Shown here: positions 33,990 to 43,829 of the stretch, in pieces | Layout: each line of letters starts with the position of its first letter | Position numbering within the stretch: position 1 is the stretch's first letter | IMG/VR virus record: IMGVR_UViG_3300037264_004281 | Location: 1 to 64,000 of that record | Direction: 5' to 3' (one strand) | Source of the DNA: a virus | Length of the DNA: 64,000 nucleotides | Made by a program: the position numbers and the translations under genes | Notes under the pieces: generated by a model | The model's input: only the letters and a program-made list of their open reading frames with translations | Database searches by the model: none | What the model was told of the DNA's origin: nothing

Positions 33990-36900
33990 ATGATAAGGAT
34001 ATTATCTACAAAAACACCAAAGTTTACTCATATATTTCATGTCGCGGATATTCATATTCGTCTAAATAAACGACATGACGAATACAAAGAGGTATTTAGC
34101 GAACTTTATAAAGAAATAAAACAAACGCCAGAGACAACGATCATTGCTGTATTGGGAGATGTATTTCATTCAAAATCTGATTTATCGCCAGAATGCGTGC
34201 AAATGGCATCTGATTTTTTTGTCTCTCTTGCTAATATTCGTCCTACAGTTCTTATTGCCGGTAATCACGATTGTACACTGATGAATAAAAATCGTTTGGA
34301 TAGTTTAACTCCAATCGTGGATGCATTAAATCATCCAAATTTCTTTTATTTTAAAAATACTGGATTATATGGATTTGGAAATATATTATTTAACGTAATG
34401 GGAGTTTTTGATTCTGTAGATAAATACATTCATGGAAAAGACATTCCCCCTATTTATCGTAATCAATATGAACATGTTATAGCATTATTTCACGGTCCTA
34501 TAGATGGAGCTTCATTAGAAACTGGATTTAGAATTAGTAATCCATCTGTTATGGTTCCTCTCTTTGATAATCACGATATGGCATTGTTGGGAGATATTCA
34601 TAATAAACAAGATATGCAAGATTATATTCCCGACGAATGTAAACCTTGTATTCATTATCCTGGCAGCTTGATACAACAAACCCACGGAGAATCTCTTAAA
34701 AACCACGGATATTCTCTATGGAATTTAGCAACTCGTTCTTATAATTTTTATGAAGTTCCAAATAATTATGGATACTTTACAATAGAAATTAATAAAGGGC
34801 AACTCATAACTAATTTAGATAGTTTACCCAAAAAAGTAAGATTAAGAGTTAAATGTCTCGAAACTATAGCGGGAGAAGTAAAAACAGTTATTGCTTCTAT
34901 CAAATCTAAAAATGAAGTGATAGAAACAACTTATATTAGGATGGACCAAGAAAAAGATAAAAAATCTCTTACAATTTGTAAAAATATTGTTCTTACCGAC
35001 CTTCAAGGTGTAACTTATCAAGGAAAACTTCTTGCCGAATATCTTAAAGAAAAACATAAAATAACAGATGAGAATAAAATCAAAGATATATTGGAAATTA
35101 ATAAAAAAACTAATGGGTTGATTAAAAAAGATGAATTTTCCAGAAATTTAAAATGGAAACCTATACGTTTTGAATTTGATAATATGTTTTCTTATGGGGA
35201 AGGCAACGTTATAGATTTTACTGGAATGAACGGTGTTTATGGTATTTTTGGTCCTAATAAATCTGGAAAATCTAGTTTGTTATCCGCAATGACGTTTTGT
35301 CTATTTGATAAATTTGATAGAGGATTTAAAGGATTACACGTAAGAAATGTAGAAAAATCCGGATTTAAATGTAAATTTGAATTGGAAATTTCGGGGATCA
35401 GATACTTCATACAGCGCACGGGGGAGACAATGCGGGGAGGGAATGTTAAGGTTGACGTAAAGTTTTGGAGAGTAAAAAATGATATAGAGGAAGAATTACA
35501 TGGAAATGCTAGAAGAGATACAAATGAAGTTATTAGAGATTATATTGGAAGTTATGAAGATTTTATCCTAACTGTATTATCAGTTCAATCTTCTAAAAAT
35601 AATATATCTTTCGTTGATATGGGACACGCGGAAAGAAAAGATCTTTTGGTTCAATTTATTGGGTTGAATATTTTTGATAGATTACAAGAATCTGCGGCAG
35701 AACGTAATAAAGAACTTAATACTTTATTAAAAATACATAAAGATAAGAATTATACATTCGAAAAAACAGAAATTGAAGAAGCTTTGGTAAGAACTAAAGG
35801 TCTATTTGATGAAACTAAAAAAACAACTGATGATCTTCAAAAACAAATTGTTGATGTTAATGAGCAGATTGTAAAAGAAACACAGAATATCATAAAATTA
35901 GATGATGATATTCCTGTTAATTTAAATGCATTAAAAGATAAAAAGATTACAACGGAAAACTCAATTAAGCAGAAAAAACAATTAATAGAAACAAATAGAA
36001 ATTTATTATCAATTGTAGATGAAAAATTGGATGGAATAAATATAAAAATTTCAGAGATAGAAGCGTCTGATTTGGTAGAAAATCATAAAAATTATAAAAC
36101 AGTTCAAATTAAAATTAATGAAACAAATCAAAAAATTCAACTTAAGAAAATGGAGGCTAAAGGAAAGTGGGAGAAAAGTGAAAGATTAAAAACGCACAAA
36201 TACGATCCCAATTGTAAATTTTGCGTAGATAACGATTTCGTAAGAGATGCTACTAAAGCGAAAGAAGAATTAGAAGAAGATAAAAAAGTTATTCATTCTT
36301 TAATGCAGGCGTTAGAATCGTTAGAAGAAGAAAATAAGAAATATGAATGGGTAGAAAAAATCTATGATGAATATACAAAGTTATTAACTAATAAGAGTAA
36401 ATTGAAAGATGACCAATCTATTTTAACTACAAATCTTTTAACTGATGCAATTGCTTTGGAAAAATTAGAAACAAGTCTTAGAGAAACTACTAAACAGTTA
36501 GAAGTATATTATAGGAATGAAATTTCAGTCCAAAATAATATTAAAGTTAATTCTATTATAGGAGCATTTAGAGTTTCCTTGGTTCGTCTTGATGTAGAAT
36601 ATCAAAAAAATAATAGAAGTTTATTAGATTTATCAGGAAAGATATCTCAATATGAGGCTAAAATAAAAGAATTGACAGAAACTTTGGAAAAGATTAAGAA
36701 TTTAGAATATGAATTTGATTCATACCAACTTTATTTATCTTCTGTTGGAAGGGACGGTATACCTTATGAAGTTATAGTTAACACAGTCCCAGAAATAGAA
36801 AAAGAAGTTAATTCTATATTAAATCAAGTTGTTGATTTCACTGTTGAACTTGAAACCGATGGTAAAAATGTAATTCCTTATATTGTATATGAGCAAAGAA

Positions 36901-37193
36901 AATGGCCTATTGAAATGTCGTCTGGATTTGAAAGATTTGTGACATCATTGGCTATTAGAGTAGCATTAACTGAAATTTCTAATCTTCCAAAATCCACTTT
37001 TTTGTCAATTGATGAAGGTTTCGGGGTATTAGATGGTGATAATATGTCTGGAATGACTACTTTATTTTCATATCTAAAAACTAGATTTGATTTTATATTA
37101 ATTGTATCTCATATAGATGCTCTTAAAGATGCCGTGGACAAACAGATAGAAATAAAACGGGACGGAAATTTCTCCAAGGTTATTTTTGCATGA
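33990..37193 (+). CDS. single-chain Mre11-Rad50 (gp47-gp46/SbcD-SbcC) fusion
   Basis: A 1067-residue protein joining two normally separate recombination subunits. Residues about 15-280 are a Mre11/SbcD phosphoesterase: HVADIHI, GDVFHSK, AGNHD and a later LFHGPID and GDIHNKQ provide the metal-binding Asp/His/Asn set. From about residue 388 a Rad50/SbcC ATPase begins, with Walker A FGPNKSGKSS, a long coiled coil with a zinc-hook NCKFC near residue 740, a signature region (MSSGFERF), and Walker B FLSIDEGFG near the C-terminus. The T4 equivalent processes DNA ends for recombination-dependent replication. No internal stop or frameshift is seen. Confidence 0.92.
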   Translation: MIRILSTKTPKFTHIFHVADIHIRLNKRHDEYKEVFSELYKEIKQTPETTIIAVLGDVFHSKSDLSPECVQMASDFFVSLANIRPTVLIAGNHDCTLMNKNRLDSLTPIVDALNHPNFFYFKNTGLYGFGNILFNVMGVFDSVDKYIHGKDIPPIYRNQYEHVIALFHGPIDGASLETGFRISNPSVMVPLFDNHDMALLGDIHNKQDMQDYIPDECKPCIHYPGSLIQQTHGESLKNHGYSLWNLATRSYNFYEVPNNYGYFTIEINKGQLITNLDSLPKKVRLRVKCLETIAGEVKTVIASIKSKNEVIETTYIRMDQEKDKKSLTICKNIVLTDLQGVTYQGKLLAEYLKEKHKITDENKIKDILEINKKTNGLIKKDEFSRNLKWKPIRFEFDNMFSYGEGNVIDFTGMNGVYGIFGPNKSGKSSLLSAMTFCLFDKFDRGFKGLHVRNVEKSGFKCKFELEISGIRYFIQRTGETMRGGNVKVDVKFWRVKNDIEEELHGNARRDTNEVIRDYIGSYEDFILTVLSVQSSKNNISFVDMGHAERKDLLVQFIGLNIFDRLQESAAERNKELNTLLKIHKDKNYTFEKTEIEEALVRTKGLFDETKKTTDDLQKQIVDVNEQIVKETQNIIKLDDDIPVNLNALKDKKITTENSIKQKKQLIETNRNLLSIVDEKLDGINIKISEIEASDLVENHKNYKTVQIKINETNQKIQLKKMEAKGKWEKSERLKTHKYDPNCKFCVDNDFVRDATKAKEELEEDKKVIHSLMQALESLEEENKKYEWVEKIYDEYTKLLTNKSKLKDDQSILTTNLLTDAIALEKLETSLRETTKQLEVYYRNEISVQNNIKVNSIIGAFRVSLVRLDVEYQKNNRSLLDLSGKISQYEAKIKELTETLEKIKNLEYEFDSYQLYLSSVGRDGIPYEVIVNTVPEIEKEVNSILNQVVDFTVELETDGKNVIPYIVYEQRKWPIEMSSGFERFVTSLAIRVALTEISNLPKSTFLSIDEGFGVLDGDNMSGMTTLFSYLKTRFDFILIVSHIDALKDAVDKQIEIKRDGNFSKVIFA

Positions 37194-37213
37194 GGATAAT
37201 ACGTATTCCAGTA

Positions 37214-37221
37214 TATTTATT
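37214..37221 (+). promoter_or_regulatory. candidate late promoter octamer TATTTATT
   Basis: In the 45-bp gap after the recombination gene, 17 nt before the ATG at 37239. It marks the switch back to structural genes. Confidence 0.45.
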
Positions 37222-37238
37222 ATATACGAAGAATACAT

Positions 37239-40007
37239 ATGGATTTACTGCCAAGTTTTGGAAAAGAGGGTGTTGCTCTTGGTTTATTAACCAAGAAGGT
37301 AGATATTGAAGATACCGAACATCTTTCTAAATATTTCAATGTAGTAGAATTTAACTCTGTTTTAACCGCAGGGCGTAATCCCGTTGCTTTTAATGGAACT
37401 TCTTATTTAAAAGATGGGTCTGAAATTCAAGTTGAATGCATAGATTCTGAAGGAAATTCCCTCTACATAGAGCGAGCCAAAGCTAAAGATTCCCAGTATA
37501 CGGATGTAGCGAACTTTGTTATTTCTATTCATGTTTATGATGAAATAGCAAATGGTGGCGGAAAATTAGCAATTGTTGGTACAACCAAATTAGGAGAAAT
37601 TGTTAGATGGATAGCGAATATTTCGATAGACAAAACATTAACAAATTCTTCCAAAGTAAGAATATATAATACTCCTGTATTAGACGTTCGTCCATTACTT
37701 TATCCTGTTGTAGATACAGATTTGGCAAAGGTAGAATTTCCTTTACCTCCTCCAAACAGAACCGCAACTGCAACTGCCACAATATCTAGTAAAGTTAGTT
37801 ATATAACTGTTACCAATGGAGGTAGTGGGTATGTATCTACGGATGTTGTAGTTATTGATGGTGGAGGTGGAAGCGGTGCAACGGCCACATTGGTTGTAGA
37901 AGGTGGAATTATTGCAGCAATAACTGTTACTAATGGAGGTAGTGGATATATATCTATTCCAACAGCTACTGTTTTTTCTGCTACTGGAACAGGAGCAGTA
38001 GCAGTTATTAATTTATTAAGTATAGTTACTTCTATTACAGTTACTGATGGTGGATTTGGATATGTTGATGCCCCTTCTGTTATTATTTCGGGAATAGGCA
38101 GCAAGGCCGAGGCATATTCTGTAGTAACTGATGGAGCAGTTACCAATGTAGTCATAACTAATCCCGGATTTGGATATTTAACAATTCCTACCGTTATTAT
38201 TGCAAGTCCCCCAGAACCTCCTCCTCCAGTATTAAATATACCAGTATCTTTTTCTTCCAATTTTTATGGAATTGCGGTAGCACCAAAAAAAGATACAAAT
38301 AAGCAAACTTTGGATAAAAAAAGAATAGATGTTGATTATAGAATTACGCTGACTGATCTATCTATAGAAGACGCTCAACCTTCTATGTATCCAACAAATG
38401 TGTTTAATACACAAATGGAAGGTGCAACAATAACATTAAATGTCGGGAAAATTCAAGTTCCCTTTTCTAATACCGAAGCGCAAACAGACATAACATCTTC
38501 CTTTACAATAAAAAAGGTAATAGATTATAAAACGGCTATATTAAATACTGCATTTTTTTATACAGTTGGAAAAGATCAGATAGTTACGAATATTATTCAC
38601 GGAATTTGTAATTCTGACTATACTTTTATTCAATATAATACAAATCCAGATTCTACATTAACCGTAAAAAATTCTTCAGGTGAAGAGGTAAATGTTAAAG
38701 AATCCTATGCTGAAATAACTTATAGAAATCTTAGAACTTATTCTGGTAGAATTGCCAGACACAAACTCTATAGAAAAAGTTTATTTTATCCTGGCGATTT
38801 TAAGCTTATTTCAGATGAACCTCTAGGAGCGATAGAGTTATTAGAAGACACAGTTACTTTTAATAAAGCATATAGTAAAATGGGATATTTTTACCATTTA
38901 GCTCATATTTCAAAATATTGGTTTCCAAGTTCAACGGATATAACATTAAACACAAAAAATGATCCCATAAATTCGGTTTATATTAAAAGTGATAATTTTT
39001 TAAATTTAGATGGACATAAATATATTATTGCTAAGAATGATTCTATAGGAATTATTAATGATAGCGTATATTATCCTTATGATCAAGAGCAAGTGGACAG
39101 ATTATCGGGGGAATCTTATAATTCCAATTTTATAACTTTAAAAAAAGATGCATTATATTCGTTAACATTTAATCTGGCCGTAGAAAAAGATAAATTGGAT
39201 AAGAATGCAAAGATTTCTTTTTATTTTACTAGTTCCACGGATGGAATTCAAAAAGAAAAAACTTTTGACCTGGAATATGGGATGAAATTGGGGGAAGTAG
39301 CAGTTGCAGAGGAAGTTTCTACAAAATATTTTTCTGACAAACAACAGTTATATTTTAGTCCTACATCAGATTATTATGGAACATTAGTAATAGTTCCATA
39401 TCATTGCAATATTATACTTTCAGAATTATCTTTTAAAGTTTACGGTGATCACGGATTTTCTCCAGATGTATTATTTATTAGAATTCCTTTCCCCATCAAT
39501 GTAAAGAACGAGACATTTGAAATAAGAGCAGAATTATTTGATATTAATTCTAATTTAATATATTCTGGATTAAGAGACATAGAAACCTTTGATCCTAATG
39601 GAGAAAGTTTATTTATACTTCAATCTCAATCGGGAGTTTCAGATATTTTTGATGCTATTGATATAATTGTTAATGACAATGGAGAAACCGATATTCACTT
39701 CCCGAGTAATAGTCTTACTATAGATGGAGATGTATTTTTAGATTTGGATTTAAATGAAGAGGATCCTCAGAGATTTGTAGGATGGAAATATCCAGTAGGT
39801 GAAAATCCGGGTCAACTTGTTTATACAAATGTTGCAAAATTGATAGTACTTAATAGCGATTATATTGAATTAACATCAGTTCAATCTGGAGTTGAATATA
39901 AAGAAAAGGCACTGGCTATTAAGTACGATGGTGCGGCAAGCGTAGGGAGAAGAATATATGTAATTGAAGATGGTAGTTTAAGTGGAATTAAAGTTAAATT
40001 ACCTTAA
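37239..40007 (+). CDS. tail/virion protein with GGSGY repeats
   Basis: A 922-residue protein. Residues about 185-325 hold four repeats of about 38-39 residues, each with a strand-turn such as ITVTNGGSGYV followed by a Gly- or Ala-rich strand; this repeat type is common in phage tail and fibre proteins. A proline-rich linker (PPEPPPPV) follows. The N-terminal domain and about 600-residue C-terminal part are unrecognised but beta-rich. It precedes the terminase genes, outside the main tail cluster. It may be a fibre, whisker or neck-associated protein; no enzymatic motif is visible. Confidence 0.65.
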   Translation: MDLLPSFGKEGVALGLLTKKVDIEDTEHLSKYFNVVEFNSVLTAGRNPVAFNGTSYLKDGSEIQVECIDSEGNSLYIERAKAKDSQYTDVANFVISIHVYDEIANGGGKLAIVGTTKLGEIVRWIANISIDKTLTNSSKVRIYNTPVLDVRPLLYPVVDTDLAKVEFPLPPPNRTATATATISSKVSYITVTNGGSGYVSTDVVVIDGGGGSGATATLVVEGGIIAAITVTNGGSGYISIPTATVFSATGTGAVAVINLLSIVTSITVTDGGFGYVDAPSVIISGIGSKAEAYSVVTDGAVTNVVITNPGFGYLTIPTVIIASPPEPPPPVLNIPVSFSSNFYGIAVAPKKDTNKQTLDKKRIDVDYRITLTDLSIEDAQPSMYPTNVFNTQMEGATITLNVGKIQVPFSNTEAQTDITSSFTIKKVIDYKTAILNTAFFYTVGKDQIVTNIIHGICNSDYTFIQYNTNPDSTLTVKNSSGEEVNVKESYAEITYRNLRTYSGRIARHKLYRKSLFYPGDFKLISDEPLGAIELLEDTVTFNKAYSKMGYFYHLAHISKYWFPSSTDITLNTKNDPINSVYIKSDNFLNLDGHKYIIAKNDSIGIINDSVYYPYDQEQVDRLSGESYNSNFITLKKDALYSLTFNLAVEKDKLDKNAKISFYFTSSTDGIQKEKTFDLEYGMKLGEVAVAEEVSTKYFSDKQQLYFSPTSDYYGTLVIVPYHCNIILSELSFKVYGDHGFSPDVLFIRIPFPINVKNETFEIRAELFDINSNLIYSGLRDIETFDPNGESLFILQSQSGVSDIFDAIDIIVNDNGETDIHFPSNSLTIDGDVFLDLDLNEEDPQRFVGWKYPVGENPGQLVYTNVAKLIVLNSDYIELTSVQSGVEYKEKALAIKYDGAASVGRRIYVIEDGSLSGIKVKLP

Positions 40008-40073
40008 ATTTGTTGGTTTATAAATTAGTATGTAAATATATATCAGTATGAATTTTACAGAAAGAAAACAGTT

Positions 40074-40727
40074 ATGAAAAGAGGAATGGGAAAAAGTAAT
40101 ATAGATATTGTAAAAGATTATTTAAACAATCAAAGACCATTTGTCACGATTGGATATGCTGGAGAAAAAAATAAATATAGAACAGAGGGAGAGACATGGG
40201 AAGATTTCAAAGGCATAAAATGGCAAAAAGTAAATGGAAAAAATGTAAAATTAACAAAAACTCAAAGCGATATTATAAGAGAGGCCATCGGAACTCGAAA
40301 ATGTAAATGTGGTCTTGATATAAAATTTGGAAATAGATTTGATCAAAAATTATTTGCAAAAACGGGAATGTGTCAAGATTGTCTTGTCGAATATGAAACT
40401 AATCTTACAATAGCAGGATTGTTCCCTGCTTATGAGCGATATAAATTACTTTCAAATGAACTTGGATTGTTGAATGATTTCAAAGAAAAATTAAAAGAAA
40501 CTATTAGATATTTTGGTAAAGAAGATTCTTCCATAGAAATTTTGTGTAATTCCAGTGGATTTCAGGAAAAATTTCATGGAACCAACAAAAAACAAATATT
40601 AAAAAATGCGAAAGAAGATTTGAAAAAATTAAACTTAAGATTGTCGGAAGTTAAAAAGATGAAATCCTTTGAAAAGAAAAAATTAATGCTGGGGGCAAAG
40701 GAATTTAAGATAAAATTATATGTCTAA
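40074..40727 (+). CDS. zinc-finger protein in the small-terminase position
   Basis: A 217-residue basic protein with a CKCG...CQDC metal-binding-like motif around residues 79-103, flanked by a Lys-rich N-terminal region and a C-terminal half that looks like paired helices. It overlaps the terminase large-subunit start by 8 bp. The small terminase (gp16) often occupies this place in T4-like phages, but gp16 does not normally have a zinc motif, so this identity is only a possibility. Other options are a packaging accessory or DNA-binding protein. Confidence 0.5.
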   Translation: MKRGMGKSNIDIVKDYLNNQRPFVTIGYAGEKNKYRTEGETWEDFKGIKWQKVNGKNVKLTKTQSDIIREAIGTRKCKCGLDIKFGNRFDQKLFAKTGMCQDCLVEYETNLTIAGLFPAYERYKLLSNELGLLNDFKEKLKETIRYFGKEDSSIEILCNSSGFQEKFHGTNKKQILKNAKEDLKKLNLRLSEVKKMKSFEKKKLMLGAKEFKIKLYV

Positions 40728-43700
40728 TAACCAAGTTTCTTATCAGGATTTAATTAAACAGGAATATAAAAAATGTTTAGGTTCTCCTGTTTATTTCATG
40801 AAAAAATATGTTAAAATTCAACATCCTATAAGAGGAAGTATTTTCTTTGATTTATATCCTTTTCAACAAGATGCATTACAAGATTTTCATGATTTTAATT
40901 TTAATATTATTCTAAAATCTCGTCAAATGGGAATATCTACCCTTGTTGCTGCATATTCTTTGTGGCAAATGATTTTTAATAAAGATAAAAATATTTTAAT
41001 TATTTCCTTAAAACAAGAAGTTGCAAAAGAAATTATAACTAAGGTAAGATTTGCCAACGACAATTTACCTCCTTGGTTAAAAGTTAAGTGTGATGAAGAT
41101 AATAGACTGTCGTTAAAATTTGTAAATGGATCTCATATTAGAGCAACATCTACAACTAAAAAGTCAGGCGTATCGTTGGCACTTTCATTACTCATCATTG
41201 ATGAAGCCGCTTTAATTGAAGATGCTGGAGAATTGTGGACTTCTGCCCAGCCCACATTAAGTACTGGAGGGCGCGCCATCATATTGTCTTGTGTAACTAA
41301 AAATACAATCGTAATGACGGATAAGGGATTAAAACAAATTGGAGATTTTATTGATAATAAAAAAATGGGAGGATACGAAATTCAACCATATAGTGTTTTA
41401 GGAAAAAATATATTAAGACAAGGAAATTTAATTCAAAATAATGGAATTAAACAAACAAAAATAATAAAAACAAAATTTGCAGAGTTAGAATGTACTGAAA
41501 ACCATAAATTATGGGCATATAAAAATAAAGAAAGTAAGTTTGGGTGGTATAAAAGCGAAGATTTAGAAATTGGAGATTATCTTTGCCAACAAATTGGAAA
41601 AAGAATATGGGGAAATTCAGATGAAATTGTTGAATTTAATCCAACCATATCATCAAAAATTCATTATTCCTTTTATCCTACACAATTTTATCCCGATTTA
41701 TGTTATTTTTTAGGATTATATATTTCCGAAGGAAGTTCTTATAAAGTATTAAATAAAAACGGAAATATGGTTGGAGGATCTATTACTATTACTTGTGGGG
41801 ATGATATATCTTTAGTGTTTGATAGATTAAATTTATCATATAGTTGTTGGGATAAATTACATTATACAATTTCTAATAAAAATTTAGTAGAATTTATGGA
41901 ATATATTGGATTTGACTTATCTAAAAAAGCAAATCAAAAAGAAATTCCCAGTAGATTATTAGAATTGTCTGAAAAAAATATAATATATTTACTCCGTGGG
42001 ATTTTTGATGGTGATGGGTCCGGAACTAAAGATGGTAGAGTAAATTTAACATCTACTTCAAAAATATTAATAGATCAAATTAGAATTATTTTATCTAATT
42101 TTGGAATTGTTGGATCTGTTTATAAAGAATTAATAGAAAAATTAAACAATAGAAATCATAAAATAAAATATAATTACGATTCTTATAAATTAGAAATTTG
42201 CGGGAGAAATGCTTTAAAATATTACAATTTAATTGGGTTTAATTTAGATAGAAAACAAAAAAATAAAGATATTTTATTGAAAAAAAATTTAGATCGAGCG
42301 TGCAGTAGAGATATTATACCATCTTCCTTGGATTTAATGAAAAAATTAATTAATTTATCGGAATTAACATTTTATCAAATAAAAAAAGAATATAATTTAC
42401 AAGTGAATTCTTATTGTAATTCAAAGAAAAAACATAAAACTAATGACATTTCGCGTGATAATATTTTATTATTATATAATTTATTTAAAGAAAAATTGTC
42501 AGAAGAAGAACAAAACTATTGGGATAAAATTATTGATGAAGATTTGGTTTGGTCTCAAATAAAATCTATAGAAAATTCGGAAAATGAAACATTTGATTTT
42601 TCTTTACCTTATAACCCAAATGATTTTTGGTGTCATTCTATAATTTATAATTCTATATTAGGACATCAAACTCCAAGAGGTGTTGGTAATTGGTTCCATA
42701 AAATGTGGCAAGGATCGGAAGAAAATAACGATGGAAAAATAGGAAAAAATGGATTTCACCCGATTAGGATGCCTTGGCATTATCATCCAGAAAGAGATGA
42801 AGAATGGAGAAAAATTGAAGGAGAAAAAATTGGAGATCCTAAAAAAGCCTCTCAAGAATTTGATTGTGATTTCTTGGCATCTGGTGAAAACGTTGTAGAT
42901 TTGCGTATTATTGAATGGTATAAGAAAAATCGTAAATCTGATCCAGCAGATGTTAGAGGTGCAGACCATGGATTATGGGTTTGGCAATACCCCGATTATT
43001 CAAGAAGTTATATTGTTACAGCAGACGTTGCTCGCGGTGATGGATCTGATTTTTCTGCTTGTCATGTAATAGATGTAGTAACTTTAGATCAATGTGCCGA
43101 ATATAAAGGAATGTTAGGAACAAAGGATTTTGGAAATTTTTTGGTTGGACTCTCTACAGAATATAATAATGCCTTACTTATTGTAGAACGAGAAAATGTA
43201 GGATGGGCAACATTGCAAGCTATTATAGATAGAAATTATCCTAATACTTTTTATAGTTCAACCGAACTTAAATATGTTGATGTTCAGCGTCAACTTCAAA
43301 ATAAATACGATTCGGAAGATAAAAAACTAGTTCCTGGGTTTAGTACAAATATAAAAACTCGTCCGTTGGTTATAAGTCATCTTGAACAATATTGTCGTGA
43401 AGAATTTAACTCTGGATCGGGTATAAAGATTTATTCTCAACGAACATTGTCAGAATTGGAAACTTTTGTTTGGAAAAATGGTAAAGCACAAGCAATGGAA
43501 GGATATAATGATGATTTAGTTATGTCACTTGGTATTGGATTGTGGGTTAGAGATACAGCATTAAGATTGCGGCAAGAAGGCATAGACCTTACCAAAGCTA
43601 CTTTATCACATATAGATATGACAAAAAGCGAAGTAAAGCCTTATTATAAATCCCAAGCAGCCGAAATTGGATATAAATCATGGATTATGAAAACTGGAAG

Positions 43701-43752
43701 GCAAGGATTTGGACAACATGGGGATGAAGATATACGGTGGCTTATTAACTGA
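40720..43752 (+). CDS. 17: terminase large subunit interrupted by an intein
   Basis: A 1010-residue precursor; removing residues 191-650 leaves a 550-residue gp17-like terminase. The packaging ATPase has Walker A SRQMGIST (about 67-74) and Walker B LLIIDEAA (about 158-165). The intein lies after GGRAIILS, the ATPase motif III region, and the chain resumes with TPRGVGNWFHKMW. The C-terminal RNase H-like nuclease has acidic residues in TADVARGDGSDFS and in GYNDDLVMS. The enzyme cuts concatemeric DNA and pumps it into the prohead. Splicing is required for function because the intein interrupts the motor. Confidence 0.93.
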   Translation: MSNNQVSYQDLIKQEYKKCLGSPVYFMKKYVKIQHPIRGSIFFDLYPFQQDALQDFHDFNFNIILKSRQMGISTLVAAYSLWQMIFNKDKNILIISLKQEVAKEIITKVRFANDNLPPWLKVKCDEDNRLSLKFVNGSHIRATSTTKKSGVSLALSLLIIDEAALIEDAGELWTSAQPTLSTGGRAIILSCVTKNTIVMTDKGLKQIGDFIDNKKMGGYEIQPYSVLGKNILRQGNLIQNNGIKQTKIIKTKFAELECTENHKLWAYKNKESKFGWYKSEDLEIGDYLCQQIGKRIWGNSDEIVEFNPTISSKIHYSFYPTQFYPDLCYFLGLYISEGSSYKVLNKNGNMVGGSITITCGDDISLVFDRLNLSYSCWDKLHYTISNKNLVEFMEYIGFDLSKKANQKEIPSRLLELSEKNIIYLLRGIFDGDGSGTKDGRVNLTSTSKILIDQIRIILSNFGIVGSVYKELIEKLNNRNHKIKYNYDSYKLEICGRNALKYYNLIGFNLDRKQKNKDILLKKNLDRACSRDIIPSSLDLMKKLINLSELTFYQIKKEYNLQVNSYCNSKKKHKTNDISRDNILLLYNLFKEKLSEEEQNYWDKIIDEDLVWSQIKSIENSENETFDFSLPYNPNDFWCHSIIYNSILGHQTPRGVGNWFHKMWQGSEENNDGKIGKNGFHPIRMPWHYHPERDEEWRKIEGEKIGDPKKASQEFDCDFLASGENVVDLRIIEWYKKNRKSDPADVRGADHGLWVWQYPDYSRSYIVTADVARGDGSDFSACHVIDVVTLDQCAEYKGMLGTKDFGNFLVGLSTEYNNALLIVERENVGWATLQAIIDRNYPNTFYSSTELKYVDVQRQLQNKYDSEDKKLVPGFSTNIKTRPLVISHLEQYCREEFNSGSGIKIYSQRTLSELETFVWKNGKAQAMEGYNDDLVMSLGIGLWVRDTALRLRQEGIDLTKATLSHIDMTKSEVKPYYKSQAAEIGYKSWIMKTGRQGFGQHGDEDIRWLIN
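41290..42669 (+). mobile_element. intein with LAGLIDADG endonuclease in terminase
   Basis: A 460-residue intein. Block A starts at Cys191 (CVTKNTIVMTDKGLKQIGDF), block B has TENHKLW, and the C-terminal end is SILGHQ before Thr651. The usual final Asn is replaced by Gln, a known but less common variant. Two LAGLIDADG-like helices are visible, YFLGLYISEG and LLRGIFDGDG, so the homing endonuclease is probably of that class. It sits at the conserved ATPase motif III site, a frequent insertion target in terminases. Confidence 0.9.
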
Positions 43753-43769
43753 TTCACCTTTTATATACA

Positions 43770-43777
43770 TATTTATA
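43770..43777 (+). promoter_or_regulatory. candidate late promoter octamer TATTTATA
   Basis: In the 77-bp gap between terminase and portal. It leaves a leader of about 50 nt before the ATG at 43830, with a purine-rich GAAAAGAAAG as possible ribosome binding site. Confidence 0.4.
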
Positions 43778-43829
43778 TGACAAACGGATTGATTCAATAC
43801 ATATATACTGAAAAGAAAGATAATAGTCT

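Noticed and set aside
37799-38260. Minus-strand ORF of 153 residues opposite the GGSGY repeats
   Set aside because: A shadow of the repeat region; the plus-strand gene has a full-length frame and a promoter-like octamer.
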